From Candidatus Nitrospira allomarina (GTDB lineage Bacteria > Nitrospirota > Nitrospiria > Nitrospirales > UBA8639): a DNA stretch of 64,000 bases. Within the stretch, counting starts at the first letter, position 1, and every line of letters begins with the position of its first letter. Where the stretch lies: positions 4,489,058-4,553,057 of the forward strand of contig NZ_CP116967.1 of NCBI RefSeq assembly GCF_032050975.1. The letters run 5' to 3'. The translations under genes were made by a program, and so were the position numbers. The notes beneath the pieces are model-generated. The model saw only the letters and a list, made by a program, of their open reading frames with translations, had not been told where the DNA came from and did not search any database. Positions 1 through 9,262 of this stretch are shown here, piece after piece.

Positions 1-800
1 AGAAGCAAAAAAATTAGGGCCGTTCCCCCAACCAACCGGCGAGAAATTGCCGATTTGTGCAGAAAAAGCCATTTCCCGTCATCTACCATTGAATAAAGCA
101 GGATAAATGCCGCCGGAATTCCGAAGTTAATAGGATTTCCGAAGGTAACGCCTTCAATCTTAGCTTCGACCAGGCGTGGCGAACCATATCCCAATAAGGC
201 CAAACCAATCGCAAACAGGGAGATGCCCGCACCGATGAATGCCGTGGAAAGGAATCTTCGTTGTTCAGCAAGGAGATATACAATTCCTGCACTGAACCCA
301 AGCTCCAAAATCATAAGGCCAGAGGAATAGCCGCCCGTCAAAATAAAAGCTCCCCCCCAATACAACACTCCAACAACTAGAAGCCAACGCAACAGGAGAT
401 TGTTCCATAGTTGGAAAAATTTTTGGGGGGTTTTAAAAAGCCTGAGAGCCAGTCCCAACCCCAAAATAGCTATTACCGAGTTATAGAACAAACCGTCACG
501 CAAAAAAACCAAAACGGGAAGGACTGAGATGGACAAGGCAAAAAAACTTAACGGTTTCCCGGACACTACATAATACGCAAGAAATATTAGTAAAAAAACG
601 AAGAAAACTTTTCCACCAGCAAATAATTTCCCTAACCCAACCAAACCCATGGCAGGCACCACGCAAATCATTACCTTGATGAGGATCGGCCAAATCAGTT
701 GGGCACTGATTTCTTTAGCCCTCAGTTCAGTATCTTTCGTGAAATTCGAACTTTTCGGGTTTTGCATTGAGGATGAAAAAGGTGGATTTATCTTAGTCAT
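1..800 (-). CDS. O-antigen ligase/polymerase-like membrane protein (C-terminus beyond window)
   Basis: An open frame runs from an ATG at 800 to the window edge with no stop, giving about 266 N-terminal residues. A short polar N-terminus (about 30 residues) is followed by many hydrophobic segments with short loops, starting with IWPILIKVMICVV. A GNPINFG motif near residue 225 resembles the NPN-type loop of the WaaL/Wzy (Wzy_C) family. Such inner-membrane proteins join or polymerise O-antigen or exopolysaccharide units on the periplasmic face. It lies downstream of asnB-like and glycosyltransferase genes on the same strand, which fits a glycan role. The diagnostic large periplasmic loop is outside the window, so the family call is inferred from topology, the short motif and context. 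Confidence 0.6.
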   Translation of the reverse strand, partial: MTKINPPFSSSMQNPKSSNFTKDTELRAKEISAQLIWPILIKVMICVVPAMGLVGLGKLFAGGKVFFVFLLIFLAYYVVSGKPLSFFALSISVLPVLVFLRDGLFYNSVIAILGLGLALRLFKTPQKFFQLWNNLLLRWLLVVGVLYWGGAFILTGGYSSGLMILELGFSAGIVYLLAEQRRFLSTAFIGAGISLFAIGLALLGYGSPRLVEAKIEGVTFGNPINFGIPAAFILLYSMVDDGKWLFLHKSAISRRLVGGTALIFLL

Positions 801-1093
801 GCAATTTTCCTTGAACTTTTCGAACAACCGAAATCCAAAACTACTCTGACCTTAAAAAAATTTTGGTTCATCATGATTTTCCCTGGATCACTCCCATTCT
901 CGCCCTCCTCATTCGACCAAAAGGGGACTCAATTCCTCTCCTTTGTAGGGAGAAAATAGGTGAGGTAGAGTTTGTGTGTTATCAGTCAACCACCACGGGA
1001 TCAAACATATGAAACCTCTTCAGGGCCGGCAAAAGGCCTTTCATGAACGAGATTTCCACTTAATTAGCCAGACTACTGAACACCAAACCCGCC

Positions 1094-2998
1094 TTACCGA
1101 TCGGAAAGAGCTAATTGGACGGCTAATAGCATAATAGCCCGTTGATACAGTCCTGCCCGAGAAATAGCCTGATGAGGACGTCCCATACAAAAAGCATCTA
1201 CTACCGGGCGGTAGGTTTCAGGTCTAAAAAATTCGGGAAGTCGGCTGGAAGGGCCAAGCAGAACTTCTGACAACTGGGATTTGAATTCCCTATCAACCCA
1301 TTTATCCATAGGGATGACGAATCCTAGTTTAGGTTTTTTAGCGACGGCTTTAGGCAATTTACTTTCGGCCACTGCTCGTAACACCTTTTTACACATTCCT
1401 CCGCTCACTTTCAGGTGATGGGGAAGGCAAAGGCCAAACGCAAACAGTTCTTCATCTAACAATGGGACCCGCACCTCCAGACTCTCTTTCATACTTGCCA
1501 TATCCACCTTAAAAAGAAAATCATTGGGCAATCGCAGCCGAGCATCAACCTCAGTCGCATGTGCGGACAAACGTTCCAACCGGGAAACCTTACCCGCCAA
1601 ACGATGCTCCCACTGTGGTTCAAACAGGCGACGGACGGGAAGTAAATTAGTATCCAAGCAAAGATTTTTGTGTTCATCTTCCCTTATCCAACAAAACAAG
1701 GTCTGCAAAATCCTTGTGTCATCAGCGCCGGTAAGATCTCGTATCCTTTCCGGGAATGAATTACGTAACACACCGAGTCGAGCTAGTGGATGCGCAATGG
1801 CTCCAGCGATACCCCACAACCATGGCGGAAAACGTTGAAACCCGATAATTTCCCCAATTCTCAAAAAATGGCCATAGCCCCCGAACCCCTCGTCCCCACC
1901 GTCTCCAGAAAGGGCAACGGTCACATGCTCGCGCATAAGTCGACAAACCGCATTGGCTGCAAAAATTGAGGTATCGGCAAAAGGCTGTCCGGCATGAAGA
2001 AGAAGATCAGTTATATGTTCCCAGGTGCCTTTGCTGTTTCCAACTTTAAGCGTCCGGTGATGGCTTCCAATGTGCTGCCCTACTGCCACCGCTGCCCACG
2101 TCTCATCATACTCCTCCTCTGAAAATTGCGCGTTAAAGGTCTGAAGCCTGCCATTGAGAGCCTCCTGCGCCGCAACACTTACCAAAGAGGAATCGATCCC
2201 CCCGCTGAGAAGGGAACCAAGCGGAACATCGCTTTCCAACTGCTGTCGGACAGCCCTCCCAATTAAAGAATCAGCTTGTGTCTTAGCCTGCTCTAAAGAC
2301 AATTCTAAATCGGGAGCAATGGACCATTGATGATAGTTTTGGATATCCCAAGAAATTCTATGGTTATCCAACCGAGCGACCAAAACTTCTCCCGGCTGAA
2401 GAGCGCGAATTCCAACAAAAAATGTCTCAGGTGCAGGGATGTAGAATAAGGCAGCAAAATCGGAAATCGCCTGCCTATCCGGCTGAACGTTGATTCCAGG
2501 CAATTCACGGAGAGCTCTGATTTCGCTGGCGAACGCAAGCCGGTTGGCCCCTGGGGCATAAAACAGTGGCTTGATACCGAATCGGTCTCTGGCCAGAAGA
2601 AGGGTATCAGTGTGTGTATTATAAATCGCTATGGCAAACATGCCACGCAATCTATCCAGGAATGCTAACCCTTTTTCCTCATAAAGATGAACAATGACCT
2701 CAGTGTCCGAGCGCCCTTTAAAAATATGTCCGCAAGCTTCAAGATCCCGTCGAAGTTCCCGATGGTTATAGATTTCCCCGTTAAAAACTACCCAGATGGT
2801 ACCATCTTCGTTCGCCATGGGTTGCGCACCACCGGGAGACAAATCAATAATACTTAACCGTGTATGAATGAGAGTTGCCTCAGGCCAGATCTGAATGCCA
2901 TGTGCATCCGGACCCCGGTGATGCAGAACCTTGGCTAAACGTGCTGCGTAAGACTCACTGTCAGGGAGATGTCCCAACCACCCGGCAATACCACACAT
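1094..2998 (-). CDS. asnB: Asparagine synthase (glutamine-hydrolysing)-like amidotransferase
   Basis: A class II glutamine amidotransferase domain (about residues 1-210) is fused to an AsnB/beta-lactam-synthetase-type ATP-pyrophosphatase domain (about 230-600). The start was set at 2998 so that the protein begins MCGIAG, because Cys2 must be the N-terminal nucleophile after Met removal; an upstream in-frame start at 3034 would bury it. RGPD in the glutaminase site, the PP-loop SGGIDSS and LSGDGGDE are all intact. At 634 aa it matches long AsnB paralogues found in exopolysaccharide and O-antigen clusters. Such paralogues probably amidate a sugar or amino-acid substituent rather than make free asparagine; this is inference. 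The gene sits between a glycosyltransferase and a ligase-like gene. Confidence 0.85.
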   Translation of the reverse strand: MCGIAGWLGHLPDSESYAARLAKVLHHRGPDAHGIQIWPEATLIHTRLSIIDLSPGGAQPMANEDGTIWVVFNGEIYNHRELRRDLEACGHIFKGRSDTEVIVHLYEEKGLAFLDRLRGMFAIAIYNTHTDTLLLARDRFGIKPLFYAPGANRLAFASEIRALRELPGINVQPDRQAISDFAALFYIPAPETFFVGIRALQPGEVLVARLDNHRISWDIQNYHQWSIAPDLELSLEQAKTQADSLIGRAVRQQLESDVPLGSLLSGGIDSSLVSVAAQEALNGRLQTFNAQFSEEEYDETWAAVAVGQHIGSHHRTLKVGNSKGTWEHITDLLLHAGQPFADTSIFAANAVCRLMREHVTVALSGDGGDEGFGGYGHFLRIGEIIGFQRFPPWLWGIAGAIAHPLARLGVLRNSFPERIRDLTGADDTRILQTLFCWIREDEHKNLCLDTNLLPVRRLFEPQWEHRLAGKVSRLERLSAHATEVDARLRLPNDFLFKVDMASMKESLEVRVPLLDEELFAFGLCLPHHLKVSGGMCKKVLRAVAESKLPKAVAKKPKLGFVIPMDKWVDREFKSQLSEVLLGPSSRLPEFFRPETYRPVVDAFCMGRPHQAISRAGLYQRAIMLLAVQLALSDR

Positions 2999-3375
2999 AA
3001 AATAATCATTCCTCTCCGCACTCGAGATGGACAATCAGCCTTGGTTTCGTCCACAAGCCAACATCGTGGTAACGGTTAAGTCTTGCTCTGTCAGAGATTA
3101 CGTCTACCCAAAAACATCATCTTTCTTGCAGGTATTACGTCGCTTGGGGACGGCCCTTTGGGGGGCCCATTATCGGTTGGCGGACAGGGGTTGTCCATCC
3201 TCATCCGCCATAAAAGGGGGCAAATTGGGTGAAGAGTGTCTTCACCACGCTCACTTGCCCTAAAGTTAGGGAACAACCGGATTGTTTTGACATTAGGAAT
3301 GCGTGGTTGGAAGTGCGCCTTTCCAGAAGTATTCTTAGCCTAGAAAATGGACACAAAAAGAAACCGCCTACCCAC
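2999..3375. other. Intergenic stretch without a supported gene
   Basis: About 380 bases separate the glycosyltransferase ending at 3376 from the asnB-like start at 2998. Short frames are present on both strands, but none has a recognisable product or ribosome-binding site. It may hold a promoter for the two leftmost genes; no clear motif was seen. Confidence 0.4.
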
Positions 3376-4671
3376 CTAAAGATTTTTGAGAAGAATGTCA
3401 TTCAACTGCTTACTTAAATTGACCCATGAATAGGAATCTTCTCCTTCAATTCTCTCTCCTTGACTTTCTATTCTTTGATTGAGATAGGAAGCCATACCAA
3501 CGATATTATTTTTTTGGAACGCGCGTACCCCTTTACACTGTTCTAATATGGCGACATCACTTCCCAATGGACAAATCAGCAGAATCGGAGTCCTCAACCC
3601 TAAGGATTCAAAGACTTTGCATGTAATCATTCCTTTATCGGCAATCGTGACGTCGTCAGGGATGGAGGTAATTACAATAGATATGTCGGCACCAGCAACA
3701 GCGGATAGCGCAACATTGCGGTGGACCTTCCCCTGAAGCTTCACCTCATCAATCATCCCGAATCGCTCGGCTTCTTCTCTGACATGCTCTCCCATCTGAC
3801 CATAATAATACAGACACCACTTTCCTTTTTCTTTACCTCTTAATTCCTTCAAATGCTTTAGAGCTTCCATGAACGGCGTAATCACCCGTTTGGGCGGATA
3901 GAAATCCCCAGTATACACTATCGCGAAATGTGGAAACTGAGTAGGCTGTACTTGACTCATTTCATCCGGATCAAAGCCATTCGAAATGACGTGAATTTTT
4001 TCCTTCAGACCATATCGTCGGGTTAAATCCATTGCCCAGGAGGGAGAAACGATGGTCACAGCAGCGCTACTTTGGAGCAGCTCTTTCTCTTCATTAATGG
4101 TTTTCTGAGGTTTCGGATACGTTGCGTGAGGATTGCCGGTCCAAGGATCACGGTAATCAAGCACATAGGGTCGGTTCAGTTTATCTGATAGCCATTTCGC
4201 CAATCCAAATGAACAAAACGGTGAACCACTCGCAAGAATGATGTCTACATCCTCTTTACCTAAGGTTGAGCATGTCCGCTTGGCTTCTTTGATCCAGCCG
4301 ATTTCCCTTTCAATCCTCCACTTGCTTGCGATCCGTCGACCTACCCCTCCCAAAAACCATTTGATTCCGGTATTCCCGAATTTTAGGCACCCAGGTGAAA
4401 GAAACCGCCAGTCATGCCCGGTATGTTTACACTTAATTCCTTCCTTATTTAGTTCAACCTTTATCTTCTCAATTTCACTCGTGTCCCCTAATCGCCACAG
4501 ATGAGGATCGGGTGTTACCACGGTGACATCCCAACCTAACCTGGAAAGATACTTGGCAATATTCCAGGTTCGGACACATGCACCGGCATTGAGCGGGGGA
4601 AAATAATACGCAAGAAACAAAACTTTGGGTTTTTGGGGAGGCATCGTTCTATCCTTTTTACTCATTGGCAA
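3376..4671 (-). CDS. Family 4 (GT-B) glycosyltransferase
   Basis: The 431-aa protein has the two-domain GT-B layout. The N-terminal Rossmann domain starts with KPKVLFLAYYFPPLNAGACVR and contains an acceptor-side LSRLGWDVTVVTPDP strand-turn; it resembles the WbuB/WcaI subgroup of GT4. The C-terminal half carries the nucleotide-sugar domain (VYTGDFYPPKR, then YYYGQMGEHV). The start at 4671 is three bases from the stop of the upstream glycosyltransferase, so the two genes are probably translationally coupled. It should transfer an activated sugar to the growing glycan at the cytoplasmic membrane face. Donor and linkage cannot be read from sequence. Confidence 0.8.
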   Translation of the reverse strand: MPMSKKDRTMPPQKPKVLFLAYYFPPLNAGACVRTWNIAKYLSRLGWDVTVVTPDPHLWRLGDTSEIEKIKVELNKEGIKCKHTGHDWRFLSPGCLKFGNTGIKWFLGGVGRRIASKWRIEREIGWIKEAKRTCSTLGKEDVDIILASGSPFCSFGLAKWLSDKLNRPYVLDYRDPWTGNPHATYPKPQKTINEEKELLQSSAAVTIVSPSWAMDLTRRYGLKEKIHVISNGFDPDEMSQVQPTQFPHFAIVYTGDFYPPKRVITPFMEALKHLKELRGKEKGKWCLYYYGQMGEHVREEAERFGMIDEVKLQGKVHRNVALSAVAGADISIVITSIPDDVTIADKGMITCKVFESLGLRTPILLICPLGSDVAILEQCKGVRAFQKNNIVGMASYLNQRIESQGERIEGEDSYSWVNLSKQLNDILLKNL

Positions 4672-4674
4672 ATA

Positions 4675-5904
4675 TCACGTTTTTGCACACAATTGTCCAT
4701 ATAATCCTACCAACCGATCGTTTAGAGTCTTTATGTCATAGTCCGTTTCCACCCGGGCACGCCCGGCTCTTCCCATATCCGCCCATTTTTCAGGATGGTC
4801 AAACAGGTAGGACAATCGATCGGCCAGGGCATCCGCATCTCGCTCCTGTACCAGATAACCTGACACACCATCTTCCACAAGTTCCGGAATGCCGCTATGC
4901 TGAGTGGCAATAACCGGCAACCCCAGGGCCATGGCCTCTTTAATCGCATTGGGAATGCCTTCCTGATCACCGTCTTTGGCCGTCACACTTGGAGCAATCA
5001 GTATGTGTGCATCTTGCAATAATCGAATGACTTCCTCATGGCTTTTCCACCCTAGTAGCTGCACATGCTCCTTGAGATCTCGCTCCTGTATCAATTGCTC
5101 CAGGTCCCCTCGTAATTCGCCCTCTCCGATTATGGAATAGCGGATGGATTTTCCCGATTTGACTATCTTATCGATTGCTTCAATCGCATAGGTAATACCC
5201 TTTTTCTCAATCAACCGGGCAATGGTTATTACATGTATCGGTTCATCCTGAAGAACTTTCTTGGCGGAGCATGTGAGGTTTTGGCAATTAATACCAGAGG
5301 GCAAAACGACAATCTTCCCCTCATCACATCCTTGTTGGACAATGAGATTTTTCAAAGATTGGCTCACCGGTAAAAAGAGATCCCCTTCCCTAAATAATGT
5401 TTTATACAAATCGGGGCATTCATAGATCATTTTTGAGGCATCAAATCCTCGAAAAGAAGTCACCACTTTAGCCGTTGGGGCAGCCACTTGTTTAATATAT
5501 AATCCTTGCAGACCATCCGTGCCAAATTGGCAATGAATAATGTCATAGGGTCCCTTTCCTAAAAAGGGAATTATTTTATACAGAAGTGTTAATGATGAAG
5601 CGGCCCTTCCATATTGAAAAACATTTAAGGATCTCACTATTGGGACGGGATATTTTAGGATATATTTAAGAATAAGATACAACCCCTTGGCGAATCGTCG
5701 AACTTTATTTTTTGGTACAACTTGATACCTCGTCCGTTCCCTCAACCTATATTTTTTGAGGTTTTCTGGACTCGGGAGATCATCCCTTGCTTTCCCTGCA
5801 AAAATGCTTACCTCGAGTCCAGCTTCGATTATACCTACAATTTGACTTTGGACAAATGTTTCAGTAGCAGAGGGAAACTGGCTCACAATAAACGCAACTT
5901 TCAT
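4675..5904 (-). CDS. Family 4 (GT-B) glycosyltransferase, WcaL/colanic-acid type
   Basis: The 409-aa protein starts MKVAFIVSQFPSATETFV, the N-terminal signature of colanic-acid-type GT4 enzymes. The C-terminal donor-binding domain contains HVITIARLIEKKGI and the E-x7-E motif EGIPNAIKEAMALG. DGVSGYLV and a final domain-crossing helix follow, so the protein looks full length. It is directly upstream of and nearly abutting another GT4 gene, so the pair probably adds consecutive residues to the same repeat unit. The donor sugar is unknown. Confidence 0.85.
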   Translation of the reverse strand: MKVAFIVSQFPSATETFVQSQIVGIIEAGLEVSIFAGKARDDLPSPENLKKYRLRERTRYQVVPKNKVRRFAKGLYLILKYILKYPVPIVRSLNVFQYGRAASSLTLLYKIIPFLGKGPYDIIHCQFGTDGLQGLYIKQVAAPTAKVVTSFRGFDASKMIYECPDLYKTLFREGDLFLPVSQSLKNLIVQQGCDEGKIVVLPSGINCQNLTCSAKKVLQDEPIHVITIARLIEKKGITYAIEAIDKIVKSGKSIRYSIIGEGELRGDLEQLIQERDLKEHVQLLGWKSHEEVIRLLQDAHILIAPSVTAKDGDQEGIPNAIKEAMALGLPVIATQHSGIPELVEDGVSGYLVQERDADALADRLSYLFDHPEKWADMGRAGRARVETDYDIKTLNDRLVGLYGQLCAKT

Positions 5905-6132
5905 TCTTCGTCCTCTACTATTTTTTCAATTACGTCTTTCAAAAGCATCCGATGGAATCACTCTCGCTTCAACTAAAGTAAAGGATATTCTCTCCCCATG
6001 GGAAATCGATAGATTTTTTCACTCACCTCCTCAAGATCTCACATGAAATTCTAGGTCGAAGATTCTTTAAGAGCTTTCCTTTTTACCTAAGAAGAGATCG
6101 GGCTATGTAGATACATTTTCCGCTTGCACATC

Positions 6133-7812
6133 CTATTTCCCCCGCACAAGCTCTGAAGCAAAATAATCAACCGAATACCCGCCTGTTTGCCGACGGATAG
6201 TTTCTTTCGTACGCTGTATTTCTTCAGGATCTATTTTTTCAATATATTTATCGTACATATACAGGACATCCATAAATTCGATGTAATAGGGACTGGACTC
6301 AAGAGCATTGGTCAGACCGAATTGAAAGAGAAATTTTCTGAGAAAATTGAAATTGTTTTTTATGTAGGGAAGTAACCACGAAAGTGGCATTTGCTGATAT
6401 AAGGTAAGGAAATCCTTAAGATTGGTAATTTGATATTCTTCCGAAAAACAACTGATGGTTAAATCCCGATCAATCCATCCGCCAGGATAAACAAGCCGGG
6501 GATACTTCCGTCGCAGAGCCCAAAAAACCTTACGTATGCTTCTTACTTTAACGGCATGTGCTACGACTTCAACCTTAGATCGGGGCTTTTTTCGTGATTT
6601 CACCCACATTACGATAAAAATTTTATACAGTGCTTCTGCCGGTTGGTGTTCTAACACTCTTTGTAGCGCACGCAATCCCTTTTCGGACCATTCAGCATAA
6701 CGTGTTTCTTGTGGAATCACATGGCTAAGGCGATTCAGTACTGTCAATGCCTGCACATGCGTATTGAGACAAAGCGAATTACCAGGAGATTTGCCAAAAA
6801 GGATAGAGTGAAAATGTGCATGTTTGTCCATGTGTTCATTCGTATCGTGTAAAAACCAAAGACTCCCGTCATCGAGCTGTTCCATCAGATGCTCGGACAC
6901 AAAAGTTATTCCACGTTCTGCGGCTTCTATCCATAAAGACTCGCCCGTTTTTTCATACTGCGAAATGAGCAAATGAATGCCGTCCAAATGGAATCGGGCA
7001 TGCGTTTCAATTTCATCGGTCCAAAAACCATGCCCCCACTCTCCTTTTGGCGACAGGTCTAAAACAACAGAATAGGCAATGACATTTTGGATGATGTCAT
7101 ACAATTTTTTGCCGGTTTCGTGATATAAAAACCCAAAATAACTCCACCAGGCGAATGCACATTGCTGACATTTGAATCGTTTCTTCAGGTCTTTGTGCCC
7201 ACGAGGATCATAGAGACTTCCGTTGACCAGATACGTCCAGATATCTGAGGGCTTACTGGCATAAAACCAATCTGTTTTTCGATACACACGTCGTTCAACG
7301 GAATTCAAAGATGTGATTTCCCCGACAAACTCCTCGCAAGCATCTTCGATAATCACAAAGGGGACAATTGCCCGTTCTCCGGGCATTCCTGAAAGGAATA
7401 ATTGCAATTGAATACCTGAATTCACTTCCCAATGGCAGGGAAGGAACGAGTCCTCAGGGGCTGAAATACGTTGGGATTGGTCGAAATGAAATTTCGCACA
7501 AGCAGCAGGTAGCCAAACCGTATATTTTCTTTTTTCATATTGAACGGTTAAGAGCGTTCCAAATTCATTTCCATGAAAAACCTTCAAAACCGAGGCTGCG
7601 CTTGAAAATTTTATGTGGGTAGGCCCCTCCTCTGCACAGACACGAAGGCTATGTATCCTCACACCCTGCTTCACATGAACATCCACCAATTGGGAGCAAA
7701 ACTCATCAAATGCATATTCAACTCGCTCAAAACCGTTAGAGGCGAAAATCCGTTCCTCATTTTCTTTTCCAAAAAATATGTCCGTTGGATAAACTTTACT
7801 GTGTGAACCCAT
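6133..7812 (-). CDS. Hypothetical protein with probable alpha/alpha-toroid domain, glycan locus
   Basis: A 559-aa soluble protein without a signal peptide or membrane segment. The first ~190 residues look beta-rich. Residues ~220-430 contain a helical segment (GEWGHGFWTDEIETHARFHL, later HMDKHAHFHS and LCLNTHVQALTVLNRL) whose spaced aromatic and His residues recall (alpha/alpha)6-barrel enzymes such as glucuronyl C5-epimerases and unsaturated-uronate hydrolases. No family could be named with certainty. Its place between glycosyltransferase genes suggests modification of a sugar chain or a lipid-linked intermediate. The catalytic residues are not identifiable. It could also be a scaffold or a novel glycosyltransferase-associated protein. 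Confidence 0.6.
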   Translation of the reverse strand: MGSHSKVYPTDIFFGKENEERIFASNGFERVEYAFDEFCSQLVDVHVKQGVRIHSLRVCAEEGPTHIKFSSAASVLKVFHGNEFGTLLTVQYEKRKYTVWLPAACAKFHFDQSQRISAPEDSFLPCHWEVNSGIQLQLFLSGMPGERAIVPFVIIEDACEEFVGEITSLNSVERRVYRKTDWFYASKPSDIWTYLVNGSLYDPRGHKDLKKRFKCQQCAFAWWSYFGFLYHETGKKLYDIIQNVIAYSVVLDLSPKGEWGHGFWTDEIETHARFHLDGIHLLISQYEKTGESLWIEAAERGITFVSEHLMEQLDDGSLWFLHDTNEHMDKHAHFHSILFGKSPGNSLCLNTHVQALTVLNRLSHVIPQETRYAEWSEKGLRALQRVLEHQPAEALYKIFIVMWVKSRKKPRSKVEVVAHAVKVRSIRKVFWALRRKYPRLVYPGGWIDRDLTISCFSEEYQITNLKDFLTLYQQMPLSWLLPYIKNNFNFLRKFLFQFGLTNALESSPYYIEFMDVLYMYDKYIEKIDPEEIQRTKETIRRQTGGYSVDYFASELVRGK

Positions 7813-7874
7813 GGTACTCCTTGCTCAAGTGGGGACTCGGTAAGAACCGCAATGCTGGGCCGACCGCTACGCTT

Positions 7875-8837
7875 TTACCCAAAAGAGCCTATCAGTCGTT
7901 TCATTTTCCTTTTACCCGCTTTCCATTCATCAAGAATGGCATATTTTAAGAATCGGCTTAAAGAAAACAGATATCCGCATTTCCTGAAAATCAGGAACAA
8001 GGCCTTTAACCGTGAACTCATGACCTTCTCTTTTTTTATCAAATTATAATTATGCCTGAAGATGTAATTTTTTCCTGTCTTTCTTATTTTTTGCACCATG
8101 CTCTTATCAGAAACCAACTGACACATCGTATCTACCAATAGGAATGATTCTTCACACCATTCTTTACATTTTACAGATAACGTTAATTCATTGGGATGCT
8201 TCCGATTACTTGCCTTACTTTCTTGAATATCCTTCCGGCCAAACCGGGAGCATAATTTGGCTATCGCCATAACATCTAAGAGCAAATTATGTTTTGAATG
8301 CATGCCACCGATCTCTCTTAACCTTTTGGTATTCAATAAGGTACTGCAGAGGTAAATACCTGTCTCAAAGGATAAATAAGCTAAAAGAAATTCTTCCGTT
8401 GAAAGTCCACCAACTGTATTGGGCCACTCCCCTAACCCCTGTCCCTCTGGGCCAATATAGCGAGTTCCTGTTCGAATAACTCCAATATCCGAAAATGAAT
8501 AATTGACCGTTTTTAAGCACGCATCAACAAAATCCTCATCAATAAGGTCATCATCCTGTAACAGTAAAAAATAATCTCCCCGTGCTTGGTCTATACAAAA
8601 CTTAAAATTATTGTAATGCCCGATATTTTGACTGTGCTTTACATATCGAATTCGAGGGTCATTGAATGCGTTCACCACTCTTTCGGTATGATCAGTCGAG
8701 CAATTATCGGAAACGATAATTTCTAAATTTTTATAAGATTGGTCTACCGCGCTTTCCAGAGTGTGCTTCAGGTACGTGCCGGCTCGATTGAATGTCGGAA
8801 TAGCAATCGTGACTAGTGGCATTTCCTGATGGATCAT
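7875..8837 (-). CDS. Family 2 (GT-A) glycosyltransferase
   Basis: A 320-aa protein that begins with the typical GT2 strand (PLVTIAIPTFNRAG), followed by VDQSYKNLEIIVSDNCSTD and the acidic metal-binding motif LLLQDDDLID. These are the nucleotide-binding and DxD elements of inverting GT-A enzymes. The start was set at the ATG at 8837, which has an AAGAGG ribosome-binding site at good spacing; the longer frame to 8852 begins with TTG and has no such site. The C-terminal ~90 residues are basic and amphipathic and may sit on the inner membrane. Donor specificity is unknown. Confidence 0.85.
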   Translation of the reverse strand: MIHQEMPLVTIAIPTFNRAGTYLKHTLESAVDQSYKNLEIIVSDNCSTDHTERVVNAFNDPRIRYVKHSQNIGHYNNFKFCIDQARGDYFLLLQDDDLIDEDFVDACLKTVNYSFSDIGVIRTGTRYIGPEGQGLGEWPNTVGGLSTEEFLLAYLSFETGIYLCSTLLNTKRLREIGGMHSKHNLLLDVMAIAKLCSRFGRKDIQESKASNRKHPNELTLSVKCKEWCEESFLLVDTMCQLVSDKSMVQKIRKTGKNYIFRHNYNLIKKEKVMSSRLKALFLIFRKCGYLFSLSRFLKYAILDEWKAGKRKMKRLIGSFG

Positions 8838-9262
8838 ATTGAACCTCTTCAAATGAGTAAAAACTTCAATGTCAGTTGACCGGCAAGCTCAAGTGCCACT
8901 CAAAATGCGATTTTTGCCGAAAATGTCACAAATGCCATTCCCGCATGTGTCCGGCTATGATCCATGCGACCAGAACCAGAATTGGATTCCCGAATTTTGA
9001 TTAATTGACCCTCCCTGTCATCCGACAGAAGTCGGCGCCGATCTATCAAAAAAGTTGCAGGTTAAAGTCTCGACAATTGAATTTGATCTCGATTGCGTTG
9101 GATTTCAAAAGGTCATCCTGAGTAAAACGAAGGATCTCGTCGAGTCGTGAGATTCTCGGCTGGGCACAGATCCTTTGCCGTTGGCTCAGGATGACAACTT
9201 AGCCAATTGTGTCGTTTGCTTAATAAGATTTTCTTTGGTTTTTCCTGTGAATCCGTTCTCGG
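8838..9262. other. Intergenic stretch with a palindromic repeat
   Basis: No gene is supported in these 425 bases. The only structure seen is the imperfect palindrome described separately at 9112-9195. It separates two genes of the same strand. Confidence 0.5.
9112..9195. repeat. REP/MITE-like imperfect palindrome
   Basis: The left arm GTCATCCTGAG...AGGATCT (9112-9137) is matched by the inverted right arm AGATCCT...CTCAGGATGAC (9168-9195) around a ~30-base centre. Palindromes with the ends GTCATCCTGAG/CTCAGGATGAC are dispersed intergenic elements in many bacterial genomes. Only one copy was noticed in this window. Confidence 0.6.

Noticed and set aside
83..693. Two short minus-strand frames (83-301 and 496-693)
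   Set aside because: Both are out of frame with the continuous frame from 800 to the window edge, which encodes a coherent polytopic membrane protein.
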